From RGIG8775 sp045537235 (GTDB lineage Bacteria > Bacillota > Clostridia > Oscillospirales > CAG-272): DNA of 64,000 bases. The stretch lies in the NCBI GenBank assembly GCA_045537235.1, contig JAZSPB010000125.1, positions 1 to 64,000 on the forward strand, read 5' to 3'. This document shows, one piece after another, positions 44,793 through 53,469 of the stretch (its first letter is position 1; each line of letters begins with the position of its first letter). The notes under the pieces were generated by a model. The model ran no database searches. It saw only the letters and a program-made list of their open reading frames with translations, and was not told the DNA's origin. Both the position numbers and the translations under genes were made by a program.

Positions 44793-45724
44793 AATTCCTC
44801 CTTGAGGTAAAATTTATGATCCTCTTTCCATTCCGCCCAATCGATTTTTCTCCATTGCCCGGAATAGATATATTTTTGTGCCATGACCGTCTGCCAGCGT
44901 TTCGGGATAATCCCCTTACGTTGATCTTTGTACGGCATACCGTAAAGCGTCACAGATCGCAGCTTTCTCATAGCATATATGCGTTGCAGATCGTCCTCCA
45001 AATCCTCTGTCAACAGGCAATAAATAAACAGCTTTGAGCTGGGGATGCCTCGTTCCGAAAGCAACTCCGCCGCGCGGTACATACCTTCAATCTGCGCCTT
45101 ATGATCCACAGAGAACCTTATGTATTTCTGCCACTTGATCCGAGCCAAAATATCTGCCGTCTCCAGCGTCACAAAAAACACACTCATCGCTTGATTGATG
45201 TCAAGACGATACTCTGTATCCGCCAACTGCCGCAACTGCTCTATTCCGTGTGGATGGGCGAGAATATTGTTGTCCATGAGTGTCAGTTTGTTGGTATCTG
45301 TTCTTACTATCTCCTGCCACGTTCGATATGGCTTTATATCCCCCTCTTTTTGAGGAACATAGCACCATGAGCATTTGTTCGGACAACCGCGCGTCAAGAA
45401 TCCTATTGCATAATCGCACTTTGGATAAAGGGAATAGTCGGGAAACATTCTGTCAATTTCTTCGGGAAGATCTTGAAAAATGCCGTACCCCGTCCCTCCC
45501 TTGACCGTGTTTTCGGGAAGATACGGATTTTCGGGTGTAAAGTCGAATATCTTGCTGGAATATACCAGATCGTAAAACGGTGCTTCAATCGGCATAAACC
45601 AAACCACCTTATCTCCATGCGCCTTGTGATACGCCGATATCTTCATCAACGCATAATTGGGAAACTTATCTAAACGTCCAAAGTGTTCCGCATCAGCGTC
45701 GTGTAAAGCAATTAACCGATTCAT
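44789..45724 (-). CDS. Second radical SAM protein
   Basis: This 311-aa protein has an N-terminal segment resembling a B12-binding-type Rossmann domain (HDADAEHFGRLDKFPNYALMKIS), then the cluster motif CPNKCSWC (Cys114, Cys118, Cys121) and a TIM-barrel. The ATG at 45724 has GAGGTGG upstream; the longer frame is unsupported. It is coupled to the ASCH gene. Substrate unknown; a base or peptide modification is possible. Confidence 0.8.
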   Translation of the reverse strand: MNRLIALHDADAEHFGRLDKFPNYALMKISAYHKAHGDKVVWFMPIEAPFYDLVYSSKIFDFTPENPYLPENTVKGGTGYGIFQDLPEEIDRMFPDYSLYPKCDYAIGFLTRGCPNKCSWCYVPQKEGDIKPYRTWQEIVRTDTNKLTLMDNNILAHPHGIEQLRQLADTEYRLDINQAMSVFFVTLETADILARIKWQKYIRFSVDHKAQIEGMYRAAELLSERGIPSSKLFIYCLLTEDLEDDLQRIYAMRKLRSVTLYGMPYKDQRKGIIPKRWQTVMAQKYIYSGQWRKIDWAEWKEDHKFYLKEEL

Positions 45725-45950
45725 TTCGCACCACCTCACACTTCTCCACCGGCGCCCAAATAATAGTCTTATAATGCCCCAACCCATCGGCACGTTCTCT
45801 GCTCTGTACCAAAGCCAACGAACTGACCCGTTGCCCCTTGATACCTTTTCTAACACGATATTCCTCGGCAATAAAAGACATCCCCGAATAACGTATCGGC
45901 ACCTTGTTATCAATCAACGCATATGCCTCGTCTATCGTACTGATTTGCAT
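45693..45950 (-). CDS. Small unknown protein, 85 aa
   Basis: It starts MQISTIDEAYALIDNKVP, followed by basic and beta segments (RYSGMSFIAEEYRV; HYKTIIWAPVEKCEVV). GGAGGAGG lies upstream. It overlaps the radical SAM start. Confidence 0.55.
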   Translation of the reverse strand: MQISTIDEAYALIDNKVPIRYSGMSFIAEEYRVRKGIKGQRVSSLALVQSRERADGLGHYKTIIWAPVEKCEVVRNESVNCFTRR

Positions 45951-45952
45951 AA

Positions 45953-46726
45953 TTAACCTCCTCCCGTCCTGGGAATCAACTGCTTCAGCCATTGCTCAGC
46001 AAGATGCTTCCACTCATATGCCCGATCCCAACCCCTCGCCTCGTTATATTCATGAAACCGAAACGATTCGATCGACGGATCAACCTCCGCAGGCAAATTC
46101 TTATCATAATACGGGTCATCCATCAGCTTCCAAAAATAATCGTCGCATTCTCCTATCGAAGGGATCCCCGTTCGCTTTTCGGGCGCCGTCTCTCGCGCAT
46201 GAGACAGAGAGACGGAATCTGTTGTTTTGTTGTTGTTTTTCTTATCCTTTACTTTACTCTTCTCTACTCTACTCTGTTTTGAAATGTCAACATCTTCACC
46301 GCAAATGTCAACATCTTTTAACGAAATGTCAACATCTTTCAAAAAAAGGGTATAGTCAACCAAGAGGTACCTCGAAATCAACTCAACACTTTTACGGCGG
46401 CTCACTGCCTTGAAGTACCGTTTCTGGATTCCTTCAGATGTCAAAATCCCGTACTTGTCATATAGTGTTTTGTCGAAAAGACCCCTTTTTACCGAAGCGG
46501 ACACTATTTCAGAAACGACATTGGCACCCGTCCCATTTCTCATGGCGAACACCATTGCAACCTCTTTTGTCCATTTACAGTAGTAACCGTGCTCCCCATA
46601 AATACGCTGGAACAACTTAATGACTACCGCAAAACCCGTAAGCCCAAATTCCGCTTCGATCAGCTCAAACTTATCATCCAAAGTACAGCAGAGAGAAAAG
46701 TAATCAAGGCCGATTTTCTCCGGCAT
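45953..46726 (-). CDS. Phage replication initiator (Lin1244/DnaD-type)
   Basis: This 257-aa protein begins PEKIGLDYFSLCCTLDDKFELIEAEFGLTG (a domain that opens many phage DnaD-like initiators) and continues with winged-helix-like YGEHGYYCKW. The C-terminus (SFRFHEYNEARGW...WLKQ) is typical of the DNA-binding end. Residues around DVDI repeat three times because iterons lie in the gene. Probably opens the phage origin and loads the helicase. Confidence 0.75.
   Translation of the reverse strand: MPEKIGLDYFSLCCTLDDKFELIEAEFGLTGFAVVIKLFQRIYGEHGYYCKWTKEVAMVFAMRNGTGANVVSEIVSASVKRGLFDKTLYDKYGILTSEGIQKRYFKAVSRRKSVELISRYLLVDYTLFLKDVDISLKDVDICGEDVDISKQSRVEKSKVKDKKNNNKTTDSVSLSHARETAPEKRTGIPSIGECDDYFWKLMDDPYYDKNLPAEVDPSIESFRFHEYNEARGWDRAYEWKHLAEQWLKQLIPRTGGG
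46281..46338. repeat. Three iterons inside the replication initiator gene
   Basis: AAATGTCAACATCTT occurs at 46282-46296, 46303-46317 and 46324-46338, with an exact 21-bp period. A pyrimidine- and AT-rich tract lies on the left (46219-46275). Iterons within an initiator gene next to an AT-rich tract are the lambda-O type of phage origin. The origin is inferred. Confidence 0.7.
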
Positions 46727-46753
46727 TGTTTTTTCCTCCGCATTATTAATTAT

Positions 46754-47206
46754 TTAAAATGAATACCCATCGTCCTCCCCGGACGACCCTTTTATTCTCG
46801 GTTTGGGAACCGCCCCACCGAGCATCGCGTCATAGAAGGCATTGACCGAGACCAAAAACTCCAGCATCACCTCGGAATAGGTGATGTCCGCCCCGCTCTC
46901 GTCCTTGCCCTGCTTTTTCAAGATCGGACCCGCAAAGAAGACCCTCTCATTGCGGCTGAGCAATGACGCATACTCAAACATCGACGCGTTCCAATTGTTA
47001 CCGTACACCGCACATATCACATTCTGATATGACATATGCCCGTCCTCATTCCTCTTGGCACCCGTGGTCAAGGTGAAGGAGATCTTGGGGATCCCCTTGT
47101 CCTTGACCTCACCGAGGCGGATCGGTTCGTCGCCCTCGCGGCAAAGCACCGTCCCCGTCCCCATGGCAACGTATCGCCCCAAGGAATCAATCTGCTGTAT
47201 GATCAT
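46754..47206 (-). CDS. Second SSB-like (OB-fold) protein
   Basis: This 150-aa protein has OB-fold-like strands (ISFTLTTGAKRNEDGHMSYQNVICAVYG split over the fold) and an acidic end GEDDGYSF, like the C-terminal tip DDDIPF of SSB. It differs strongly from the canonical SSB at 48930. Possibly a recombination-coupled ssDNA binding protein. Confidence 0.6.
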   Translation of the reverse strand: MIIQQIDSLGRYVAMGTGTVLCREGDEPIRLGEVKDKGIPKISFTLTTGAKRNEDGHMSYQNVICAVYGNNWNASMFEYASLLSRNERVFFAGPILKKQGKDESGADITYSEVMLEFLVSVNAFYDAMLGGAVPKPRIKGSSGEDDGYSF

Positions 47207-47925
47207 GTCTCGACTCCCGCTGCGGCCTTTTCCGCAAACAGCGAACAGATCTTATCGTAGTCCGCTTGCTTGATATCCTTTGTGGAAGCATATCCCGCAG
47301 CAATGATGATCTCCTTTGCTTGGTTTGCATTAAATCCGTGCTCGTTGGCAATGGCGTAAAGCCGCTGTATCTGCTTGGCCGAAACGGGCGCATCATCCTT
47401 CGCCGTGTTCACCAGATCACCTGCCCCCTTCATAAAGTCCTCGTTCTCCATATCCTGATCGAACATATCCGAAATGCCGCTGATAGAGATCGCCGCAGAT
47501 ACCAACGCCCGTTTCTGCGCCATCTTGAGTGTGCTGTTGGCCGCATTAAAACCGTCGTTGAAGCCGTTCCTTTTTTCTCGGGTATTGGCAGAACCAAAGC
47601 CGGAAGTAAATATGTACTCCTTGCCATCGGGACCAATCTTTACAAGATTGCACTTGATCGTATAGTGGAAAAACGCATAATCGCTTTCCACCTGTTCGAT
47701 CTTACTTTCAATCTCGGGACGTTGCATAAGCCCGTACAACATACAAACCTTTTCCGCACCACTCTTATAAAGCGATGGCTTTTTTCCCTTGGGAACCACA
47801 CCGAAATCCGTGCCACGCTTCAGGAATATCGACGCACGTTCAAACGGCGACGTCACGGTATATCCCCCCCGTGAAGAATCCACCAAAGCTCGCCCCGCCT
47901 CATACATTACGACTTCGTTTTCCAT
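47203..47925 (-). CDS. Putative phage ssDNA annealing protein
   Basis: This 240-aa protein has FKRGTDFGVVPKGKKP-like basic segments and FTSGFGSANTREKRNGFNDGFNAANSTLKMAQKRALV, features I associate with phage Rad52/ERF-like recombinases. The ATG at 47925 has CGGAGGAT upstream. It overlaps a RecB/Cas4-like nuclease and an SSB-like gene, the usual partners. The family call is moderate; no database check was done. Confidence 0.6.
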   Translation of the reverse strand: MENEVVMYEAGRALVDSSRGGYTVTSPFERASIFLKRGTDFGVVPKGKKPSLYKSGAEKVCMLYGLMQRPEIESKIEQVESDYAFFHYTIKCNLVKIGPDGKEYIFTSGFGSANTREKRNGFNDGFNAANSTLKMAQKRALVSAAISISGISDMFDQDMENEDFMKGAGDLVNTAKDDAPVSAKQIQRLYAIANEHGFNANQAKEIIIAAGYASTKDIKQADYDKICSLFAEKAAAGVET

Positions 47926-48535
47926 GTTCTCTGATCCTCCGTATGTTATTTTCAAATGCCAAACATTCGTCAAAGAGCTCCACACCCGAAAACTCATGCT
48001 TTTTTTCAAACGCAGCGCAATCAAACAGCCGATAGTCACCGTCTTCACGCAAATAAAGCGCCACCCGCTTTGCATAAGGATACCCAAGCGCCTCCGCATA
48101 CGCCGCCGTTTGACAGCAATCGCTGATATAGTTGTCACGCGTGGGAGCCTTTTTGTTCTTGATATCCACCACCCAGCGTCGCCCACCGATCAACCCGTGA
48201 CGGTCAACCGTACCACAAACACCACGCCGCCCATCATAAACCACTTGCTCGATCCCCTCCCAAACGGGTCGGTAATCTCGGCAAAAAGCAAGATAGGCCT
48301 TGACATATCCGAGTATCTCCTGCGGAAATTCCACATCCACACCGTAGTCCATCATCTGAAGGATCTCGTGAATCATGCTCCCCCGTCGCCTCGCATAATC
48401 GAGAACCGACGGCGCGATCGCCGCATAATGGTCGCTCGATAAGTGACGTATGATCTGCGTCACACTCGGCATCTCGGTACCGTTGACAAGATAGGTGTGA
48501 GTCGCCTCCACAAAATCGATCACCGTGTGCGACAT
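47900..48535 (-). CDS. PD-(D/E)XK nuclease (RecB/Cas4-like)
   Basis: This 211-aa protein shows the full motif set: His56 in GSMIH, Glu95, Asp111 in GTVD, Asp124-Ile-Lys126 and Gln142xxxTyr146 (QTAAY). It is probably a 5'-3' exonuclease that feeds the annealing protein. It overlaps that gene by 26 nt. No Cys cluster is visible, so it lacks the Cas4 iron-sulfur site. Confidence 0.85.
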   Translation of the reverse strand: MSHTVIDFVEATHTYLVNGTEMPSVTQIIRHLSSDHYAAIAPSVLDYARRRGSMIHEILQMMDYGVDVEFPQEILGYVKAYLAFCRDYRPVWEGIEQVVYDGRRGVCGTVDRHGLIGGRRWVVDIKNKKAPTRDNYISDCCQTAAYAEALGYPYAKRVALYLREDGDYRLFDCAAFEKKHEFSGVELFDECLAFENNIRRIREHGKRSRNV

Positions 48536-48897
48536 CCGAACACCTCCTCAACCGTGCAAATCTCCGCAGGGAAACTGCCGATGCGTCCGACCCAACATCG
48601 CAAATCCGGCTTATAAATCCAATCGCCCTCGAGCGTACCCACACCGTCGATCTTCATCCTTCCGAAAAACGCCCGATATTCCCCAACCGCAATCATTCCC
48701 GCCTGCTTTGGTGGCGCTATGCACGGATGCCAATACTCGACGTCATAGACCTCATTGGTTTTCGGATCAAAAAACACCCCGTCTTCAAAAGATAGAACCG
48801 TCGAAATATCCGCACCCTTGATACAAACCATGTACTCGTCGAAATACGGCTTCACAGGAAGCGCATCTCTCACATCAATCCATTCAAAATCAATCAT
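48520..48897 (-). CDS. DUF551-like small protein, 125 aa
   Basis: The layout WIDVRDALPVKP...DEYMVCI...VEYWHPCIAPPKQ is that of the widespread DUF551 phage domain, function unknown. It precedes the nuclease and overlaps it by 16 nt. The C-terminal half (FFGRMKIDGVGTLEGDW) is an added beta-rich domain. Confidence 0.65.
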   Translation of the reverse strand: MIDFEWIDVRDALPVKPYFDEYMVCIKGADISTVLSFEDGVFFDPKTNEVYDVEYWHPCIAPPKQAGMIAVGEYRAFFGRMKIDGVGTLEGDWIYKPDLRCWVGRIGSFPAEICTVEEVFGCRTR

Positions 48898-48929
48898 ACT
48901 GTCTCCTCCTTTTTCAGATACCTATACGT

Positions 48930-49361
48930 TTAAAACGGCAACTGCATCTCCTCGCCGGATACCGCCTCAAAGTTGGCAGATACGGACGTTTTGTAGGCAT
49001 CGGGAACATAATTGCCGCCCACGGGAGTAGCCTCGGCATCGTTCTTGCCTACCACAAACCGAACATCGGAAGCAATGATCTTGGTCGCGATCCGCTTGTT
49101 TCCCTGCTTGTCCGTCCAATTTTCATTTTTGAGAGCCCCCTCCACGAAAATGGGACTTCCCTTCTTGAAATATCGGCAAATAAACTCTGCCTTTTCATCC
49201 CATGCCACCACCGTGAAGAAGTCGGCCGTGTTATTGCCTTTGGAATAACTGTTTACCGCCACATTAAATGTCACGGTCTTCTTTCCCGATTGCGTAACCT
49301 TCAACTCGAGATCGGTGGAAATATTGCCCGCCACAAGAACCTTGTTCAAATTCAGCGCCAT
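48930..49361 (-). CDS. ssb: Single-stranded DNA-binding protein
   Basis: This 143-aa protein has the classic SSB fold: LNKVLVAGNISTDLEL, WDEKAEFICRYFKKGSPIFVEG and KIIASDVRFV. It ends EEMQLPF, close to the acidic DDDIPF-type tip that recruits partners. It lies at the start of the recombination cluster. Some phage SSBs have this length. Confidence 0.9.
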   Translation of the reverse strand: MALNLNKVLVAGNISTDLELKVTQSGKKTVTFNVAVNSYSKGNNTADFFTVVAWDEKAEFICRYFKKGSPIFVEGALKNENWTDKQGNKRIATKIIASDVRFVVGKNDAEATPVGGNYVPDAYKTSVSANFEAVSGEEMQLPF

Positions 49362-49372
49362 ATGTCCACCCC

Positions 49373-49705
49373 CTATGCGTTCACGGTCCGACGCCTCGTG
49401 GTTCGCAACTGTCGAATGGATTCCTCGTATTTTTTGTCCTGCACCTCATCCATAGGTCGGCTGTATCGCGCCGACTCACTCGACAGTTCCATGTATGCCA
49501 AATAGTCCGCCACATGAATGCGCCCTTGAATTCCCAAGCGGTCGCCCGCCTTTCGCTTCATCTCCTTCATCTTGACCGATGCCGTGCCAAGAGAAACCGA
49601 AAGCATCTGCGCCATTTCCTCCAGTGTGATCACTTCCTTGGAAAAGATAGCCTCTCGCTTCCTATAATCCATCGCGACCATCTTTTTTTCTGTTTCCTTA
49701 CTCAT
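49373..49705 (-). CDS. Possible HTH regulator, 110 aa
   Basis: The segment TLEEMAQMLSVSLGTASVKMKEMK has the pattern of a helix-turn-helix. The ATG at 49705 overlaps the upstream stop codon. A regulatory role is inferred. Confidence 0.55.
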   Translation of the reverse strand: MSKETEKKMVAMDYRKREAIFSKEVITLEEMAQMLSVSLGTASVKMKEMKRKAGDRLGIQGRIHVADYLAYMELSSESARYSRPMDEVQDKKYEESIRQLRTTRRRTVNA

Positions 49706-49943
49706 TGATCTCATTTCCCCTTTCTTTCGATTTTCCATCTTCCACGTCAAAGCCGATCAACCCGGCATAATACGCATGAAAATCATCTTCGTTGTAAAAA
49801 TAAGTATTTCTGATCACCTCAAACGGCAATCCATTCTGCCTCGCCCGTAAAAGTTCACTCGGCTTCATATCGTATTTCGAAAGATAGTAGCTCGTTTCGT
49901 GCCACTTTTCACCTAGCTTTCGAATCCTACTTCTTCCTATCAT
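49698..49943 (-). CDS. Small unknown protein, 81 aa
   Basis: It is basic at the N-terminus (RSRIRKLGEKWHETSYYLSK) and acidic later. Start and stop overlap its neighbours. The stretch MKPSELLRARQNGLPFEV may be helix-turn-helix-like. Confidence 0.5.
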   Translation of the reverse strand: MIGRSRIRKLGEKWHETSYYLSKYDMKPSELLRARQNGLPFEVIRNTYFYNEDDFHAYYAGLIGFDVEDGKSKERGNEINE

Positions 49944-50221
49944 TCCTCCACCTCCTCGGTCAAAATCTCCCGTATGCCCTCATCGCAAAGAAAACCTTCC
50001 ACAGCCTCTTCGTCTTCCACGCCAATTCCGTATTCGTCTCGCATGATCTCCAAAAGACACGCCTCGCAAAGGTCTGTTCCAACATAACGATATAGCAAGT
50101 CAAACTCATCCCCACACCCATCGCATATCAGATGCGGTACATGAAGAAGCGGGCAAGAGCGCCCTCGGCAAGGATATCCCGGCGCATCGCAACCGCAACA
50201 TTCGTTTTCGTATCGAATCAT
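49940..50221 (-). CDS. Cys-rich zinc protein, 93 aa
   Basis: Cys groups CCGCDAPGYPCRGRSC and CDGCGDEF...CEACL suggest two metal sites. The C-terminus is acidic. Function unknown. Confidence 0.6.
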   Translation of the reverse strand: MIRYENECCGCDAPGYPCRGRSCPLLHVPHLICDGCGDEFDLLYRYVGTDLCEACLLEIMRDEYGIGVEDEEAVEGFLCDEGIREILTEEVEE

Positions 50222-50388
50222 ATCAGCGGATGTTTTTCTTCAATACGCTCGAGCTTTCGAATGGTACGCAGAATAACCTTCTGCTTCTTGAGTAGCCCAT
50301 AATAATATCGCGTGTATGTAAGATCGTGCCCCTCATGGTAAGCGATATCCTCTTCGACTCGAGAAAGCAATTTTTTAAGTTCTTCCAT
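50218..50388 (-). CDS. Small charged helical protein, 56 aa
   Basis: The frame begins MEELKKLLSRVEEDIAYHEG and ends KLERIEEKHPLI, a charged helical pair. GGAGGGAA precedes the ATG; the stop overlaps the next start (ATATGA). Function unknown. Confidence 0.6.
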   Translation of the reverse strand: MEELKKLLSRVEEDIAYHEGHDLTYTRYYYGLLKKQKVILRTIRKLERIEEKHPLI

Positions 50389-50620
50389 CTTTTTCCCTCC
50401 TATATCTCTTAATTCTTTTTATGTGAATACTCTTGGTCTCTTCAACCGTTCTCTTCTCTTCTTTTTTTAGCTCATCATACCTTAACGTACAGTGATACGA
50501 GCAAAACCAACGCATCCCATCACGCCAAGCATGAAACGGTGCCGAAATAAAATGCTTACCGCAAACATGGCATACCTTCTCCCAAGCGGCAGTTTCTCTC
50601 TCAAAATCGCTTTTCCTCAT
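50375..50620 (-). CDS. Small zinc-finger-like protein, 81 aa
   Basis: CHVCGKHF and FCSYHCTLRY give a C2-C/H metal site, followed by a Lys/Arg-rich tail. It overlaps both neighbours. Confidence 0.6.
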   Translation of the reverse strand: MRKSDFERETAAWEKVCHVCGKHFISAPFHAWRDGMRWFCSYHCTLRYDELKKEEKRTVEETKSIHIKRIKRYRREKDGRT

Positions 50621-50949
50621 ACCACCGACACCTCGACTCCGATCTCATCGTCAAATGCCTCCACATCGACTCCAATATCGCGAAGCTTCTTTTTTACAAG
50701 CCATTCGGTGTCATCGTGGCTGTCCATTTCGTAGTATTGCTGAAGCTGTCGGATGGCGGGAGCAAATTCACGGTTAAGTCTCGTCAAGCGCACAGGACCA
50801 TATCCCTCTTTCTCATGAAGGTACCAAAGCACCAGTGCCATAATGTTATGTGCAAGCTCGGGAACCTGCTTTGCAATCTGATCATTGAGTTCTCGATTCA
50901 TAGCCTCCCGCTGCATCGCCGTCAACTTGCCGGGAATAATCGCCTTCAT
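50617..50949 (-). CDS. Unknown protein, 110 aa
   Basis: It is an all-helical protein (QREAMNRELNDQIAKQVPELAHNIM; LVLWYLHEKEGYGPVRLTRL). It lies 6 nt downstream of the helicase-methyltransferase gene. Function unknown. Confidence 0.55.
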   Translation of the reverse strand: MKAIIPGKLTAMQREAMNRELNDQIAKQVPELAHNIMALVLWYLHEKEGYGPVRLTRLNREFAPAIRQLQQYYEMDSHDDTEWLVKKKLRDIGVDVEAFDDEIGVEVSVV

Positions 50950-50955
50950 ATCGTG

Positions 50956-53466
50956 TCATGCTCCTTTCTCATCAATCAGATCAAACAAAGTCGGAGTATC
51001 CATATCGTCCTCCGCTGCCTTCAAATACCCAACACCGTCACGGAAATAATCGGGATTCAACTCCACACCATATCCCCGCCGCCGCATTTTGACCGCCGTC
51101 ATCGGCACCGTCATAAGACCACCAAAAGGATCCAGCACAAGATCGCCCTCGTTGGAGTACCGCCCAATGATGCGCTCCACGATATCAAGTTGAAGGGGAC
51201 AGACGTGCATCTGCATCTTTCGCCGCGACTGCGTACTGTTGAGTGTCCGCATACGGTTGATGTCATCCCACACCATGTCCGACCATGACGCAGGTGCTAC
51301 CACCATGAAAGTCGCCGGCAATTTCCCCTCGGCATCCAACGTCTTGGCCAGCGCAACGTGTTCCTCGTAGTCATAGACCGTATCACGGCTGTATTGGGAG
51401 TAGAGCTTCTGCAACCGACTCACGTCTGCCCCAAAGAGCTCGTCCTTTGTGATCAGCCGATCGCCTGACGAACGCCAGTATGCGTGCGCGTCGATCTGCC
51501 ACTGCGCCCGTGTGTAGTCCTCCTTGGACTTGCTCACAGGCTCGTCCGCATATGCCTTGGACGTGTCGCTCGGCAACTTGCGGAACAAGAGAATATACTC
51601 GGGGCAACCAACTCCCATCTTGGTTCCGTCCTTGCACTGCTCCGACCACCCGAGACGGTAGGTCTGATTGTTTTCCCTCACCACGTCGGTCAAAACGCAA
51701 ATGCGCCCCATGTACCGAAATCCGTGCTTGAGAAAATGAAATACCGTCATGTCGGAAAACGGGTCAACCGTCGGCATCCCATCCCCCGTGGCATTGCCAA
51801 AGAGGATCCTGTCCTTGACATGGATAGCCGCTACCCGTCCCGGTTTGAGTACGCGCAACAGTTCGGGGGTCAGATAGTCCATCTGCTCAAAGAATCGGTC
51901 GTTGTCGTCATTATGCCCGAAATCGTTGTAGGATGGCGTATATTCGTAATGGTTGCTGAAAGGAATAGACGTATGAATCAAATCCACACTGTTGTCCGCC
52001 ATACCGCGAACCTCAAGAATGCAGTCGTTGTTGACCGCCACAAAATTCTCTCCTCTGACTTCCACGCGTTTCACTCCTATACTTCTCTGCATTTTCTTGA
52101 CCAGCTCGTCGGTGTAGATGCCGTACTTTTTCACGATCTCCCGCATCCGCTCGGTCTGCTCGTTGTGGCGCTTCCACTTGGCAAGAAGCTCGTCAAGAAT
52201 GTTCTGTTCGTTCTCCGTGTAAATGATGTCAATCACAACCTCATGCTTTTGCAAAAAGCGGTAAATGCGGTGGATCGCCTGAATAAAATCGTTGAACTTG
52301 TAGTCAACACCCACAAAGATCGCGCGATGGCAGTGCCGCTGGAAATTGCACCCCTGCCCGCTGATCTCCTTCTTGGTGGCAAGATATTGGATGCGACCGT
52401 GGGCAAAGTCAATCACCCTCTGCTCCTTGACCTCCACATCCTGCGCACCGTATACCTCCACACTCTCGGGAAGCGCTCGCTTGATTGCTCGCCTCTCATC
52501 CTCAAGATCGTGCCAAAGGATAAAATGCGCCTCGGGATCCTCCCGAACGATCTCCATCATTTTGCCAATCCGCACGTCGATGCTGTCCCTCTTCTCCCGC
52601 GCCGCCTCGGTAAGCCCCGCACCGGCGTTGGCAAACATGGTCAACTGTCCGTCGCGATCCTCTGTGATAGCATTGACCGTACTCACGCGGTGATAATTCA
52701 CGCGGAGAGGGGGCAGATCATACCCCGTCGCATCGAATCCGAGATCGGCGGGCGAGGAAAGAAAGAAGGCCCATGTGGAGACCCACAGCCAAAACTCCTC
52801 TTCCTTGTGCGGATAGATGGTCAGATTGTTGGCCTTGGTGCTGTCCCGCTGAAAGAACCGCGTGAGTGCCTGCCCCGTGTCCATAACCTCAAGGAATCCC
52901 GCATAGTGGATCAGTTCCTTGTATTTGTTGGGGTCGGGCGTCGCCGTTGCCACCAGCTTGTACGGCACCCCGCGGAACTTGTCAAGAAAGGTCTGGTAAG
53001 TTTTGGAGCCAAACGACCGAAGTACACTGGCCTCGTCAAGGCAACACGCAACAAAGGAAGTAAGATCAATGTCTCCGTCGCGCACGCGCTCATAGTTAGT
53101 GATCATAACAGAATCACAGCAAGCATCTGCCTCCGCTTGCGTAGTTATATAAGGAGGAGGTGCCATACCAAGCAAATGCTCCGCATCCTCGCGAAATTCC
53201 TGCTTTACCCCAAGAGGAATCACAATAAGAGCCTTTCCGCCCACCTTCTCGGTCACAATGCGGCAATACTCCAACTGTTGCGCCGTCTTGCCAAGTCCAA
53301 AAGCCTCAAAGAGCGCTCGACGTCCGCCCTTCACCGCCCATTGAACGGCCAGCTTCTGATGAGGCAACAACGCATCATTGATTTCGTCAAGTTCAACATC
53401 AAAGCCCGACAAAGGCGCACTTACAGCCTTGGACTCTAAAAAATTGTCATAAGACCTTTCCAACAT
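50956..53466 (-). CDS. SNF2/DEAD helicase fused to a DNA methyltransferase
   Basis: This 836-aa protein has helicase motifs in the first half: Walker A FGLGKT (56-61), DEAS (144-147) and motif VI QAIHRIYR (396-403). The second half is a beta-class amino-methyltransferase: motif IV-like HTSIPFS (498-504) and motif I DPFGGLMTVP (778-787), in the permuted order. Motif IV reads SIPF where SPPY or similar is usual, so catalysis may be altered. It may protect or mark phage DNA, or act as an anti-restriction factor. This is inference. Confidence 0.85.
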   Translation of the reverse strand: MLERSYDNFLESKAVSAPLSGFDVELDEINDALLPHQKLAVQWAVKGGRRALFEAFGLGKTAQQLEYCRIVTEKVGGKALIVIPLGVKQEFREDAEHLLGMAPPPYITTQAEADACCDSVMITNYERVRDGDIDLTSFVACCLDEASVLRSFGSKTYQTFLDKFRGVPYKLVATATPDPNKYKELIHYAGFLEVMDTGQALTRFFQRDSTKANNLTIYPHKEEEFWLWVSTWAFFLSSPADLGFDATGYDLPPLRVNYHRVSTVNAITEDRDGQLTMFANAGAGLTEAAREKRDSIDVRIGKMMEIVREDPEAHFILWHDLEDERRAIKRALPESVEVYGAQDVEVKEQRVIDFAHGRIQYLATKKEISGQGCNFQRHCHRAIFVGVDYKFNDFIQAIHRIYRFLQKHEVVIDIIYTENEQNILDELLAKWKRHNEQTERMREIVKKYGIYTDELVKKMQRSIGVKRVEVRGENFVAVNNDCILEVRGMADNSVDLIHTSIPFSNHYEYTPSYNDFGHNDDNDRFFEQMDYLTPELLRVLKPGRVAAIHVKDRILFGNATGDGMPTVDPFSDMTVFHFLKHGFRYMGRICVLTDVVRENNQTYRLGWSEQCKDGTKMGVGCPEYILLFRKLPSDTSKAYADEPVSKSKEDYTRAQWQIDAHAYWRSSGDRLITKDELFGADVSRLQKLYSQYSRDTVYDYEEHVALAKTLDAEGKLPATFMVVAPASWSDMVWDDINRMRTLNSTQSRRKMQMHVCPLQLDIVERIIGRYSNEGDLVLDPFGGLMTVPMTAVKMRRRGYGVELNPDYFRDGVGYLKAAEDDMDTPTLFDLIDEKGA

Positions 53467-53469
53467 AGA

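Noticed and set aside
51484..53439. A 651-codon plus-strand open frame opposite the helicase-methyltransferase gene
   Set aside because: It lacks a ribosome site and has a low-complexity, His/Leu/Arg-rich look. The opposite frame has clear helicase and methyltransferase motifs.
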